Source: Rothia koreensis
GTDB taxonomy: Bacteria > Actinomycetota > Actinomycetes > Actinomycetales > Micrococcaceae
DNA: 64,000 nucleotides
NCBI RefSeq assembly: GCF_004136575.1
Contig: NZ_NOIQ01000001.1
Location: 248,001 to 312,000, forward strand
Reading direction: 5' to 3'
Positions 1-7,661 of this stretch are shown here, in pieces (position 1 is the stretch's first letter; the number at the start of each line of letters is the position of its first letter). The position numbers were made by a program, and so were the translations under genes. The notes under the pieces were generated by a model. It ran no database searches and had not been told where the DNA came from. It worked only from the letters and a program-made list of their open reading frames with translations.

Positions 1-371
1 TTCCAGCCGGCCCGCCCCGCGGAGACGTGGTCCAGAGTCGCCAGCTTGCGTGCCAGGTCGTAGGGCTCGTTGAAAGTCGCGCTGAGAGTCCCCACCAGGC
101 CGAGACGGCGGGTCACGGCGGACAGGGCCGAGAGGACCGTGACGGTCTCCGGACGGCCCACGGTGTCCAGGTCGAAGACCTCGCCCTTGTGCTCGCGCAG
201 ACGAAGGCCCTCCGCCAGGAACACGAAGTCGAACAGGCCGCGTTCTGCCGCCCGGCTGAAGTGCTCGAAACTGGAAAAGTCTATGTTGGAGCCGGACTGG
301 GGATCCGACCACACGGTGGTGTTGTTGACACCGGGGAAATGTGCCGCAAGGTGCACTTGACGCTGGCTCAT
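1..371 (-). CDS. NtaA/SnaA/DszA-type flavin-dependent monooxygenase, N-terminal part
   Basis: The reverse strand from 371 stays open to the window edge, so only about the first 123 residues are visible and the C-terminus lies outside. The N-terminus begins MSQRQVHLAAHF and contains WSDPQSGSNIDFSSF, DFVFLAEGLRLREH and ATFNEPYDLARKLATLDH-SAGRAGW, which are typical blocks of the FMN-dependent nitrilotriacetate/dibenzothiophene-sulfone/alkanesulfonate monooxygenase branch of the luciferase-like superfamily. Such enzymes use reduced flavin from a partner reductase to cleave C-N or C-S bonds. The ATG is preceded by GAGGAGCAGG. It diverges from a sulfurtransferase gene, which makes a role in organosulfur use plausible, but the substrate cannot be read from the sequence. 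Confidence 0.85.
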   Translation of the reverse strand, partial: MSQRQVHLAAHFPGVNNTTVWSDPQSGSNIDFSSFEHFSRAAERGLFDFVFLAEGLRLREHKGEVFDLDTVGRPETVTVLSALSAVTRRLGLVGTLSATFNEPYDLARKLATLDHVSAGRAGW

Positions 372-623
372 CCTGCTCCTCATTCGAAACGTTGGGGGTG
401 AATCTCATTAGGAATTCGGCGAGGGGAGTGGATCTCGTCGTTCCCGACGGTCTGTCTGACTGGAATTTCAGCGTAGGAGCCTTTGGCCGATGCGGGTAAG
501 CACCCTTCACAGTGCGAAACATGACCCCAAGCGTCTCGCGGGGGAAAGCTGTAGATTCGGGAATAACAGAGGTCGCTGCACGCGTTCCCTCAAGCAGAAT
601 TCCCACGATCCGATGGAGGAAAA
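372..623. promoter_or_regulatory. divergent intergenic region with both promoters
   Basis: 252 bp between the starts of the monooxygenase (-) and sulfurtransferase (+). A TAGATT hexamer at 552-557 on the + strand matches the actinobacterial -10 pattern TANNNT and would give a leader of about 60 nt for the sulfurtransferase; no good -35 is visible. No gene, RNA fold or clear operator was recognised. Confidence 0.3.
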
Positions 624-1529
624 GTGCCAGTACCGAATGACACCAGTGCGAAGTTCGCCGCCTATGCGCATCCGGGACGACTCGTGAGCACGGAGTGGGT
701 CGCGGAGCACGCCAAGGACCCGGACGTTGTGCTCGTCGAGAGCGATGAGGACGTGCTCCTCTACGAGACGGGGCACATCCCTGGCGCGGTCAAGGTCGAT
801 TGGCATACGGAGCTCAACGACCCGGTGACGCGTGACTACGTGGATGGAGAGGCCTTCGCGCGGCTCATGTCGGACAAGGGCATCGGCCGGGACTCGACCA
901 TCGTGGTCTACGGTGACAAGTCGAACTGGTGGGCGGCCTACGCGCTGTGGGTCTTCACTCTGTTCGGGCACGAGGACGTTCGCCTCATGGACGGCGGACG
1001 GGCCAAGTGGATCGAGGAAGGGCGCGACATCACGACCGAGGTTCCTTCGCCGGCTCCCGGTGAGTACCCGGTCGTCGCCCGCGACGACGCGCGCATTCGC
1101 GCCTACCTGCCCCAGGTTCGCGAGAGCATCGGAACGGTGCCCATGATCGACGTCCGCAGCGACGACGAATACACGGGTCGCCGGACCCACATGCCGAACT
1201 ACCCCGAGGAGGGGGCGTTGCGGGGAGGCCACATTCCTACCGCTCGCTCCGTGCCCTGGGCCCGGGCGGCCAACGAAGACGGAACTTTCAAGTCCGCCGA
1301 CGAACTGCGAACCATCTATCAGCAGGAACTGGGACTCGAACCGAATCAGGACATCATCGCCTACTGCCGCATCGGTGAACGATCGAGCCACACGTGGTTC
1401 GTGCTCGAGCACCTGCTCGGCTTCGACAATGTCCGCAATTACGACGGGTCCTGGACGGAATGGGGCAATGCCGTGCGCGTGCCCATCGTTCAGGGCGACG
1501 AACCAGGAGAGGCCCCCGCAGCATCATGA
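624..1529 (+). CDS. sseA: thiosulfate/3-mercaptopyruvate sulfurtransferase (tandem rhodanese)
   Basis: 301 residues, the usual length for a two-domain rhodanese. It transfers sulfane sulfur from thiosulfate or mercaptopyruvate to cyanide or thiol acceptors in the cytoplasm. The N-terminal non-catalytic domain carries the [10 protein letters not shown] block, and the C-terminal domain has the [12 protein letters not shown] block followed by the active loop CRIGERSSH with catalytic Cys248. The start is a GTG at 624 with GGAGGA at 615-620. The gene overlaps the next one by four bases (ATGA, 1526-1529), so the pair is probably translationally coupled. The exact donor (thiosulfate versus mercaptopyruvate) is not certain from the CRIGERS loop. 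Confidence 0.9.
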   Translation: MPVPNDTSAKFAAYAHPGRLVSTEWVAEHAKDPDVVLVESDEDVLLYETGHIPGAVKVDWHTELNDPVTRDYVDGEAFARLMSDKGIGRDSTIVVYGDKSNWWAAYALWVFTLFGHEDVRLMDGGRAKWIEEGRDITTEVPSPAPGEYPVVARDDARIRAYLPQVRESIGTVPMIDVRSDDEYTGRRTHMPNYPEEGALRGGHIPTARSVPWARAANEDGTFKSADELRTIYQQELGLEPNQDIIAYCRIGERSSHTWFVLEHLLGFDNVRNYDGSWTEWGNAVRVPIVQGDEPGEAPAAS

Positions 1530-1969
1530 CCGAGACCGCAACCGAACTCCCCGCAGCGCTCCAGGAGATTGTGGACGAATTCGCGGAACTGCCGCCGCAG
1601 GACCGTCTGCAACTCCTCCTGGAATTCAGCAATGGCTTGCCGGAACTGCCGTCCAGGTTTCAGGACCACCCCGAACTTCTGGAGCCGGTTCCCGAATGTC
1701 AGTCTCCGATCTTCCTGATCACCGAGGTCGAGGACGATGACACCGTGCGGTTGTACTTCTCCGCCCCACCCGAGGCGCCGACGACCCGTGGTTTCGCCGG
1801 GATCCTCCAGGAGGGGCTCGACGGCGCGTCGGCCGACGTCGTCGCGGGAGTCCCGTCCGACCTGCCGTTGAGGCTCTCCCTCACACAGGCCGTGAGCCCT
1901 TTGAGGTTGAATGGGATGAGCGGCATGCTGTCCCGCATCCAGCGCCAGGTAGCCGAGAAGACGAACTAG
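1526..1969 (+). CDS. SufE-like sulfur acceptor protein
   Basis: 147 residues from the ATG at 1526, chosen because it overlaps the sseA stop as ATGA. The frame runs further upstream but only inside sseA. The sequence has the SufE fold signature: an N-terminal helix [21 protein letters not shown], then LPELPSRF, then [10 protein letters not shown] with the cysteine in the position of the SufE sulfur-accepting residue, and a C-terminal [13 protein letters not shown]. SufE proteins take persulfide sulfur from a desulfurase and pass it on. Coupling to a rhodanese suggests it receives sulfur from SseA; that partner assignment is inferred from gene order. Confidence 0.85.
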   Translation: MTETATELPAALQEIVDEFAELPPQDRLQLLLEFSNGLPELPSRFQDHPELLEPVPECQSPIFLITEVEDDDTVRLYFSAPPEAPTTRGFAGILQEGLDGASADVVAGVPSDLPLRLSLTQAVSPLRLNGMSGMLSRIQRQVAEKTN

Positions 1970-2018
1970 GCACCATCCATCACCGAGCACAACGACGTCA
2001 CGAGACAGAGGAATACAC

Positions 2019-2519
2019 ATGGCTGAAATCACCTTCAAGGGCAACCCCACGCAGACCTCGGGCGAACTGCCCGAAACCGGGACGACGCCGCCGGCATTCA
2101 CCTTGGCAGGGACGGACCTCGGCGAGGTCACCGAGAACGATTTCGAGGGGCAGACCATCGTCCTGAACATCTTCCCCTCGGTGGACACCGGGGTCTGTGC
2201 GGCCAGCGTCCGCAAGTTCAACGAGGAGGCCGCAGGCCTCGAGAACGTGTCCGTGGTGTGCGTGTCGAACGATCTGCCGTTCGCCCTCGGACGCTTCTGC
2301 GGCGCAGAGGGCATCGACAACGTCGTCACGGCGTCGGGTTTCCGCTCGACTTTCGGAGACGACTACGGCGTGCGCATCACCGACGGCCCGATGGAGGGGC
2401 TCCTGGCCCGCTCGGTCGTCGTCATCAGCCCGCGGGGCGAAGTCGTGCACACCCAGCTGGTCCCCGAGATCGGTGAGGAACCGGACTACGACTCGGCCAT
2501 GGCCGCCGCGCGCAGCTAG
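2019..2519 (+). CDS. tpx: thiol peroxidase, atypical 2-Cys peroxiredoxin
   Basis: 166 residues, full length for Tpx. It reduces hydrogen peroxide and alkyl hydroperoxides using thioredoxin. The peroxidatic site is [17 protein letters not shown] with Cys60, and the resolving cysteine is Cys94 in GRFCGAEG; the S-V-DT--C spacing is diagnostic of Tpx rather than AhpC or BCP. The N-terminal [16 protein letters not shown] stretch is also typical. It lies 49 bp after the sufE-like gene on the same strand, with a hairpin terminator behind it, so it may be co-transcribed with the sulfur genes. Confidence 0.95.
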   Translation: MAEITFKGNPTQTSGELPETGTTPPAFTLAGTDLGEVTENDFEGQTIVLNIFPSVDTGVCAASVRKFNEEAAGLENVSVVCVSNDLPFALGRFCGAEGIDNVVTASGFRSTFGDDYGVRITDGPMEGLLARSVVVISPRGEVVHTQLVPEIGEEPDYDSAMAAARS

Positions 2520-2543
2520 GCGCCCACCGAACCGGCTTCCGAA

Positions 2544-2587
2544 GGGCCCGCACCGACGCGCAGGCGTCGTGGCGGGCTCTTCGTTTG
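2544..2587 (+). terminator. hairpin terminator after tpx
   Basis: Arms GGGCCCGCACCGACGC (2544-2559) and GCGTCGTGGCGGGCTC (2564-2579) pair over about 16 positions with a few mismatches around a 4-nt loop, followed by TTCGTTTG. It is GC-rich with only a short T run. Confidence 0.7.
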
Positions 2588-2666
2588 CCCAGGCAGCCGC
2601 CGAAGTGCGGGGATCGGAGGGCTGGCATTCGTCCCGGACACCGCCGCAACGCACGGATCCGGTGGT

Positions 2667-2676
2667 AACCTAGGTT
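2667..2676 (+). promoter_or_regulatory. AACCTAGGTT palindrome in the promoter area of the lysP-like gene
   Basis: A perfect 10-bp palindrome sits 31 bp before the GTG start and overlaps TAACCT and TAGGTT, either of which could be a -10 element. It could be an operator or simply an AT-richer promoter core; only one copy is seen. Confidence 0.25.
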
Positions 2677-2706
2677 GACTTTGGCGTTCGACCCTCGGGG
2701 GTATTC

Positions 2707-4188
2707 GTGTCCAATAGTGACGACAAGCTGGAATCCTTCACATCAGAAGGCCTCAAGCGCGGCCTCCGCAATCGTCATATGCAGATGATCGCGATTGGCG
2801 GCGCTATCGGGACCGGTCTCTTCCTCGCCTCCGGCGGCACGATCGCCAGCGCGGGTCCGGGCGGTGCGTTGGCCGCCTACGCCGTGATCGGAGTCATGGT
2901 GCTGCTGCTCATGCAGTCACTCGGCGAAATGGCCGCCCACCTTCCCATCGCGGGATCCTTCCAGAGCTACGCGACGCGTTTCGTGAGTCCTTCCTTCGGC
3001 TTCGCCATGGGGTGGAACTACTGGTTCAACTGGGCGATCACGGTTGCGGCGGAACTGGTGGCTGCGGGCCTCATCATGTCCTTCTGGCTTCCGGACGTCC
3101 CCGGCTGGGTCTGGGCCGGCGTCTTCCTGATCCTTCTCACGACCTTGAACGCCATGTCCTCGCGCGCGTACGGCGAAGGAGAATTCTGGCTGGCTGCGAT
3201 CAAGGTCGCGGCCGTCATCGTCTTCCTGGCGGCCGGCGTCCTGATGATTTTCGGGATCCTCGGGGGCGATTCTCCGGGCTTCTCGAACTGGACCGAGAAG
3301 GAAGCGCCCTTCAACGGTGGTTTCCTGTCGATCATCTCCGTCTTCATGATTGCCGGGTTCTCTTTCCAAGGGACCGAGATGATCGGTGTCGCGGCCGGTG
3401 AGGCCGAGAACCCCCGGCGGGACGTCCCCAAGGCCCTGCGCTCGGTCTTCTGGCGCATCATGCTCTTCTACGTCGGCGCGATCATCGTGATCGGTTTCCT
3501 GATTCCCTACACCGACCCGAACCTGTTGCGGAGCAACGAATCCGATATCGCGTACTCGCCCTTCACCCTCGTCTTCGAGCGGGCCGGCATCGCCTTCGCG
3601 GCCTCGCTCATGAACGCCGTGATCCTCACGGCGATCCTTTCCGCAGGAAACTCCGGACTGTACGCGTCCGCCCGCATGCTGCTGTCGCTGGCGCTGGAGG
3701 GCAAGGCTCCGAAGATCTTCCGCAAGGTCAACAAGCGCGGCGTCCCCATGCCGGCTCTGCTCGCGACAGCCTCGGTGGGGTTGGCAGGGTTCATTACGGC
3801 CGTCATCGGTGAGGGCGCGGCCTACACGTGGCTGGTCAATATCTCCGGCCTCTCGGGGTTCATCGTGTGGGTCGGGATTGCGGTGTGTCATTACAAATTC
3901 AGACGCGCCTACGTCGCCCAGGGCTATGACCTGAAGGATCTCCCGTACAAGGCGCCCCTGTTCCCGCTGGGGCCCATCGTTGCCTTCGTGCTCTGCATCG
4001 TGGTGATCCTGGGGCAGAATTACGAGGCCGTGTTCAACGGTGAGCTGTTCCATGTCCTGAGTTCCTACATCGGTCTGCCGGTGTTCCTCCTGGTGTGGCT
4101 CGTGCACAAGCTCGTGACCCGTTCGAAGCCGGTGGACCTGATGGATGCCGATGTGCAGTCCCTGCAGCCTCAGAGGAGCAAGGCCTGA
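2707..4188 (+). CDS. lysP: lysine-specific permease-like APC transporter
   Basis: 493 residues with about 12 membrane segments. This is an amino acid-proton symporter of the APC superfamily in the inner membrane. The first helix contains MIAIGGAIGTGLFLASGG, and later blocks GWNYWFNWAITVA, IAGFSFQGTEMIGVAAGEAENP, VFWRIMLFYVGAI, IPYTDPNLL, LTAILSAGNSGLYASARML and GLSGFIVWVGIAVCHYKFRRAY follow Escherichia coli LysP almost block for block, as I recall that sequence. The start is a GTG with GGGGG just upstream. Lysine is the best guess for substrate, but other cationic or aromatic amino acids are possible. Confidence 0.85.
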   Translation: MSNSDDKLESFTSEGLKRGLRNRHMQMIAIGGAIGTGLFLASGGTIASAGPGGALAAYAVIGVMVLLLMQSLGEMAAHLPIAGSFQSYATRFVSPSFGFAMGWNYWFNWAITVAAELVAAGLIMSFWLPDVPGWVWAGVFLILLTTLNAMSSRAYGEGEFWLAAIKVAAVIVFLAAGVLMIFGILGGDSPGFSNWTEKEAPFNGGFLSIISVFMIAGFSFQGTEMIGVAAGEAENPRRDVPKALRSVFWRIMLFYVGAIIVIGFLIPYTDPNLLRSNESDIAYSPFTLVFERAGIAFAASLMNAVILTAILSAGNSGLYASARMLLSLALEGKAPKIFRKVNKRGVPMPALLATASVGLAGFITAVIGEGAAYTWLVNISGLSGFIVWVGIAVCHYKFRRAYVAQGYDLKDLPYKAPLFPLGPIVAFVLCIVVILGQNYEAVFNGELFHVLSSYIGLPVFLLVWLVHKLVTRSKPVDLMDADVQSLQPQRSKA

Positions 4189-4528
4189 TCCACCCGACGC
4201 CCTGTGCCGGCGCGCGGGCGCGACGGGGCCGGCTGTCGCAAGCGCAACCGGGAGCTCCGACGCGGCGTGACGACGCAGCGGGATGACCTCCGTGGAGACT
4301 CCCGGCACCACCCGTGGAGGGTGCACTGGCTCTTGTCGATGGGAATTTCCTGTTGCTAACCTTGGAGTAAGCACAAGGCGGTGCGTCGCAGAGCACGTAT
4401 ACTGCGGCGCCCCGCCTTTTTTGCCTCACTCCTGGATCGACCGGTGGAGCCCGTTGGTCGGAAGAGTGGCGGGTCCTCGGCACCGTCCGGAAGTGAATTC
4501 AGTCCGACGTGCTGTCAGGAGGACACGA
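4189..4528. other. intergenic region between permease and sugar porter
   Basis: 340 bp without a convincing gene. The sugar porter frame is open through much of it, but the encoded stretch (many Arg, Cys and Trp, no homology block) is not typical of the family. A TATACT hexamer lies near 4398-4403 and could serve as a -10 element, though no matching -35 is seen. Confidence 0.3.
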
Positions 4529-6037
4529 TTGACTACTGAAAGTTCATCTTCTCCGTCGCCCGAGGGGAAGGGGTCGCACTCTCCGGACACGGGCCAGCTG
4601 CGCTCCGCAGCGATGAGCCAGGAACCTCGCCGCACCGCGCGGCTCAGGGTCATTTCCGCATCGTTGCTCGTGGCTCTCGGCGGGCTCCTCTACGGATACG
4701 ACACCGGCGTCATTTCCGGAACCCTGGCCCAGATCGCCGACGACTACGGCGTCAGCGAACACGGTGTCACGGCCGAGTTCATCACCTCATTCATTCTTGC
4801 CGGTGCCGTTGTCGGAGCCCTGGGGGCGAGCTTCTTCGCCCGTCGTTTCGGGCGTCGGGTGACCATCATGGCGGTGGCCTCGGTCTTCGTGGCCGGCGTC
4901 GTTTTCTGCGCCATCTCACCGAACCCCTACGTCATGATGGCCAGCCGCTTCTTTCTCGGCCTCGCCGTCGGCGGGTCGACCCAAACGATCCCGACGTATA
5001 TTTCCGAGCTGGCGCCCAAGAACAAACGCGGCAGCTACGTGACCTTCTTCAACATTGCGATCGGCGTCGGTATCCTCTCCGCGGCCCTCGTCAACTTCTT
5101 TCTCCGCGACGTCGAATGGCACTGGAAGATCGTTGTGGCCGCGATCCCCGCGATCGTGCTGGTGCTTGGCATGATTCCGCTGCCAGAGAGTCCGCGGTGG
5201 CTCGTCAGCAAGGGAGAAGTCGATACGGCGACCGAGGTTCTCGAATGGGTCCGTCCGAGCGAGAAGTCGGCGAAGAAGGAAATCCGCGAGATCGAGAAGA
5301 CCCGCCGGGAGGAGCAGCGGCAGGCCGCCAAGAGTGAATGGTCGGCCATGCTGAGCGAGAAGTGGATGCGCCCGGCGATCATCGCCGGCGTCGCCGTGGC
5401 CGTCTTCACCCAGATCACCGGGTTGGAAATGATGATCTACTACACCCCGACGCTTCTCACGCACGTGGGTCTGCCGTCCGATATCGGGCTCAGCATCAAC
5501 GTGATGGTCGGTCTCGTGTATGTGGTCATGACGGCCATCGGTAGGTTCATCGTCGACCGGATGGGCCGCAGGACCCTCATGCTGTGGACCCTGCCCTTCG
5601 CCGCCCTGTGGATTGCCCTCTTCGGCCTGACCCTGTTCATGGGAGGCGACCACCCGAACATCCCGCTGATGCTGATCTTCCTCATGCTGTTCATGGTGTT
5701 CCAGGCGGGCGGCATCCAGGTGGTCGGCTGGCTCATGGGTTCCGAGCTGTATCCATTGAAAATTCGCACCTCGGCCACGAGTCTTCACGCCATGGCGCTC
5801 TGGGGATCGAATCTGGTGGTCACCTCCACCGCCCTGACCTTGGTCAATTTCCTGTCGCCGGGAGGGGCAATGATGGTGTACGCGGCGCTCAACGTGATCG
5901 CGTGGATCGTGATCTACTACCGGGTTCCCGAAACCCGGGGGCGTAGCCTCGAGGACATCGAATCGAGCCTCCACGAGGGAGATTTCCTGCCGCTGGAGCG
6001 CAAGAGGCTCGCGCGCGAAGGCGCCGAACTGCACTAA
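4529..6037 (+). CDS. sugar porter family MFS transporter
   Basis: 502 residues from a TTG at 4529 with AGGAGG at 4517-4522; longer starts upstream are rejected because the extra sequence has no family resemblance. This is a 12-helix sugar-proton symporter of the inner membrane. Diagnostic motifs are GGLLYGYDTGVISG in helix 1, RRFGRR in the 2-3 loop, PESPRWLVSKG before the central loop, QITGLEMMIYYTP in helix 7, DRMGRR in the 8-9 loop and the C-terminal PETRGRSLEDIE. This is the XylE/GalP/IolT group. Glucose, xylose and myo-inositol are all possible substrates and nothing nearby decides between them. A terminator follows. Confidence 0.9.
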   Translation: MTTESSSSPSPEGKGSHSPDTGQLRSAAMSQEPRRTARLRVISASLLVALGGLLYGYDTGVISGTLAQIADDYGVSEHGVTAEFITSFILAGAVVGALGASFFARRFGRRVTIMAVASVFVAGVVFCAISPNPYVMMASRFFLGLAVGGSTQTIPTYISELAPKNKRGSYVTFFNIAIGVGILSAALVNFFLRDVEWHWKIVVAAIPAIVLVLGMIPLPESPRWLVSKGEVDTATEVLEWVRPSEKSAKKEIREIEKTRREEQRQAAKSEWSAMLSEKWMRPAIIAGVAVAVFTQITGLEMMIYYTPTLLTHVGLPSDIGLSINVMVGLVYVVMTAIGRFIVDRMGRRTLMLWTLPFAALWIALFGLTLFMGGDHPNIPLMLIFLMLFMVFQAGGIQVVGWLMGSELYPLKIRTSATSLHAMALWGSNLVVTSTALTLVNFLSPGGAMMVYAALNVIAWIVIYYRVPETRGRSLEDIESSLHEGDFLPLERKRLAREGAELH

Positions 6038-6069
6038 TCGGCGTACCCCAGCGCCTGATCGCTTGCGGG

Positions 6070-6119
6070 AAGAGCCCGGAACTGGATTGACTCTCGTCGA
6101 TGCGGTTTCGGGCTCTTTT
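6070..6119 (+). terminator. terminator after the sugar porter
   Basis: Arms AAGAGCCCGGAAC (6070-6082) and GTTTCGGGCTCTT pair with one mismatch across a 22-nt loop and end in TTTT (6116-6119). Confidence 0.75.
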
Positions 6120-6435
6120 GCGGATCGTGACGTGGATTTCAAAGTCTGACAATTGCCCGAGGACTGCCGACTCCTTCCGACTCAAATGTGCAAATATGCG
6201 GCAGTGTGACGTAGATGGACATTCTGGCAAAGCGGGTATCCGGCACGTGGCTGGGGGATGAACGCGAGTGGATATCGCGGCGAATCCGTTGCCCCAACCT
6301 GGGATCTTCCCTAGCCGTCCGGCGAATCATTGACCGTGGGTGCGCATGTGGATAGATTGAACGCATAAGCCGAAGTCATTTGATTTCGAATGTGGATTGG
6401 TAATTTCGTCCAACCAACAAAAGAAGGTAGTGACC
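6120..6435 (+). other. upstream region of the PRC/DUF2382 gene
   Basis: About 316 bp between the sugar-porter terminator and the next start. Apart from the promoter at 6330-6358 I see no gene or strong repeat. The stretch is noticeably richer in A and T than its surroundings, as expected for a regulated upstream region. Confidence 0.4.
6330..6358 (+). promoter_or_regulatory. housekeeping-type promoter for the PRC/DUF2382 gene
   Basis: TTGACC (6330-6335), a 17-bp spacer and TAGATT (6353-6358) form the best vegetative promoter match in the window. Transcription would start near 6365 and give a leader of about 70 nt that is AT-rich and ends in the GAAGGTAG ribosome site. Confidence 0.6.
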
Positions 6436-7497
6436 ATGACCAATAACCAGAACATTGAGTCCCTGCGCAACAGCACGGTGTACGGAAACAATGGCGAGAA
6501 GATCGGCAAGGTCGGCGAGATCTATCTCGACGACCAGACCAATGAGCCCACGTTTGCAACCGTCAATACGGGCCTGTTCGGTTCCAAGGAAACCTTCGTT
6601 CCGCTGAACCAGGCAGAAGCCTCCGACAAGGGACTGACGGTCCCCTTCGACAAAGAATTCGTCAAGGATGCCCCGAACATCGATGACGATGGCTCCCTGA
6701 GCCCCGACGAGGAGCAGCGCATCTACGAGTACTACTCGCTCGATGGCAATGCCTCCGGACGCGGCGACGCATCGGGCCGTGGTGACGAGGACGGCTCCCG
6801 CGACGACCAGTCCGCAGACGCACGCGCTGGTCAGAGCGGCGACCACGGAAACGCTGCCGGAACCGCAGCGGCAGGCACCGCGGCGGCCGGTACGGCTGCT
6901 GCGGGGACCGCCGCCGCTGGCACTTCGGCCGCTGGCGGGGCAGACGACCGCGACTCGGCCCAGGCGGGCACGGGACGTCACAGCAGCGGTCAGCCCGAGG
7001 CCGCGGCCGCGGACACCCGCGACGGCGTCGCAGACCGGCCCGAAACCGCGGAGAGGTCCGAAGCCGCGGGACAGGCCGGAACCGGCCGCCACGGCGCATC
7101 GGACAACGACGTCGTCGCCCACGAGGAGCGTCTGGCCGCGACCGACCAGACCGAGCGCCGTGAAACCGGCCAGGTTCGCTTGCGCAAGCACGTGACCACG
7201 GATACGGAAACGGTGGAGGTCCCGGTCCGCCGCGAGGAGGTGCAGGTCGAGCGCACCAAGATCGACCCTGACTCGCCCGAGGCGCACCAGCCGGTCGATG
7301 GCAAAGAATTCGGCCAGGACGAAGAAGTTTCGGTCACCGCCTACGAGGAGCGGCCGGTCGTCGACACCGAGACGGTGGCGACCGAGCGCGTTCACGTCGG
7401 CAAGCAGTCCCATGAGGAGACCGAGACCGTTTCCGGCGAGGTCCGCAAGGAAGAAATCGAGGTGGACGAGGAAGGCAACCGCCGCGACCAGCGGTAA
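6436..7497 (+). CDS. PRC-barrel and DUF2382 (YsnF/AvaK) stress protein
   Basis: 353 residues from the ATG at 6436 behind GAAGGTAG. An N-terminal PRC-barrel domain (about 1-95; STVYGNNGEKIGKVGEIYLDD) is followed by a hydrophilic linker of about 140 residues and a C-terminal DUF2382 domain (about 230-345; EERLAATDQTERRETGQVRLRKHV, then VPVRREEVQVER). The linker holds SGRGD repeats and five near-perfect GTAAA units around 6855-6945. The protein is acidic overall and has no signal peptide or membrane helix. Members of this pair-domain family are often stress-induced, but the molecular role is unknown. It stands alone between a strong promoter and two hairpins. Confidence 0.85.
   Translation: MTNNQNIESLRNSTVYGNNGEKIGKVGEIYLDDQTNEPTFATVNTGLFGSKETFVPLNQAEASDKGLTVPFDKEFVKDAPNIDDDGSLSPDEEQRIYEYYSLDGNASGRGDASGRGDEDGSRDDQSADARAGQSGDHGNAAGTAAAGTAAAGTAAAGTAAAGTSAAGGADDRDSAQAGTGRHSSGQPEAAAADTRDGVADRPETAERSEAAGQAGTGRHGASDNDVVAHEERLAATDQTERRETGQVRLRKHVTTDTETVEVPVRREEVQVERTKIDPDSPEAHQPVDGKEFGQDEEVSVTAYEERPVVDTETVATERVHVGKQSHEETETVSGEVRKEEIEVDEEGNRRDQR
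6855..6945 (+). repeat. in-frame 15-bp repeat coding for GTAAA units
   Basis: Four GTAAA units and a final GTSAAG are encoded by 15-bp repeats in the linker of the PRC/DUF2382 gene. Codon use differs between units (gca/gcg/gct/gcc for Ala), so this is not a fresh slippage product. Confidence 0.7.
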
Positions 7498-7525
7498 GGG
7501 AGCCGGTATACGTCCCCAACGACAA

Positions 7526-7561
7526 GTGCCCCGGGGCTCGTGAGGTCGAGCCCCGGGGCAC
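7526..7561 (+). terminator. strong hairpin after the PRC/DUF2382 gene
   Basis: A perfect 15-bp stem, GTGCCCCGGGGCTCG with its complement, closes a 6-nt loop (TGAGGT). There is no T run after it, so it may act as a barrier, an RNA-stabilising end or a rho-assisted terminator. Confidence 0.65.
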
Positions 7562-7611
7562 GTGCCGTCCGGCGGACGGCGCGTTGAGGACCTTGCGGTG
7601 ACAGAATGAAC

Positions 7612-7645
7612 GAGGGCCCCGAATGCCACGGCATTCGGGGCTCTC
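7612..7645. terminator. bidirectional hairpin between convergent genes
   Basis: Arms GAGGGCCCCGAATGCC (7612-7627) and GGCATTCGGGGCTCTC (7630-7645) pair with a single mismatch. It lies 16 bp beyond the idh stop on the other strand and is probably the idh terminator, read as TCGTTCATTCT after the stem on the minus strand. Confidence 0.65.
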
Positions 7646-7661
7646 GGTGTTGTTCGGTCCG

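Noticed and set aside
2917-4374. 485-residue minus frame opposite the LysP-like permease
   Set aside because: Highly charged His/Asp/Arg-rich product typical of antisense of a membrane protein; the + strand gene is certain.
4283-4528. N-terminal extension of the sugar porter
   Set aside because: The 82 extra residues have no family similarity, while TTG at 4529 has a full AGGAGG ribosome site.
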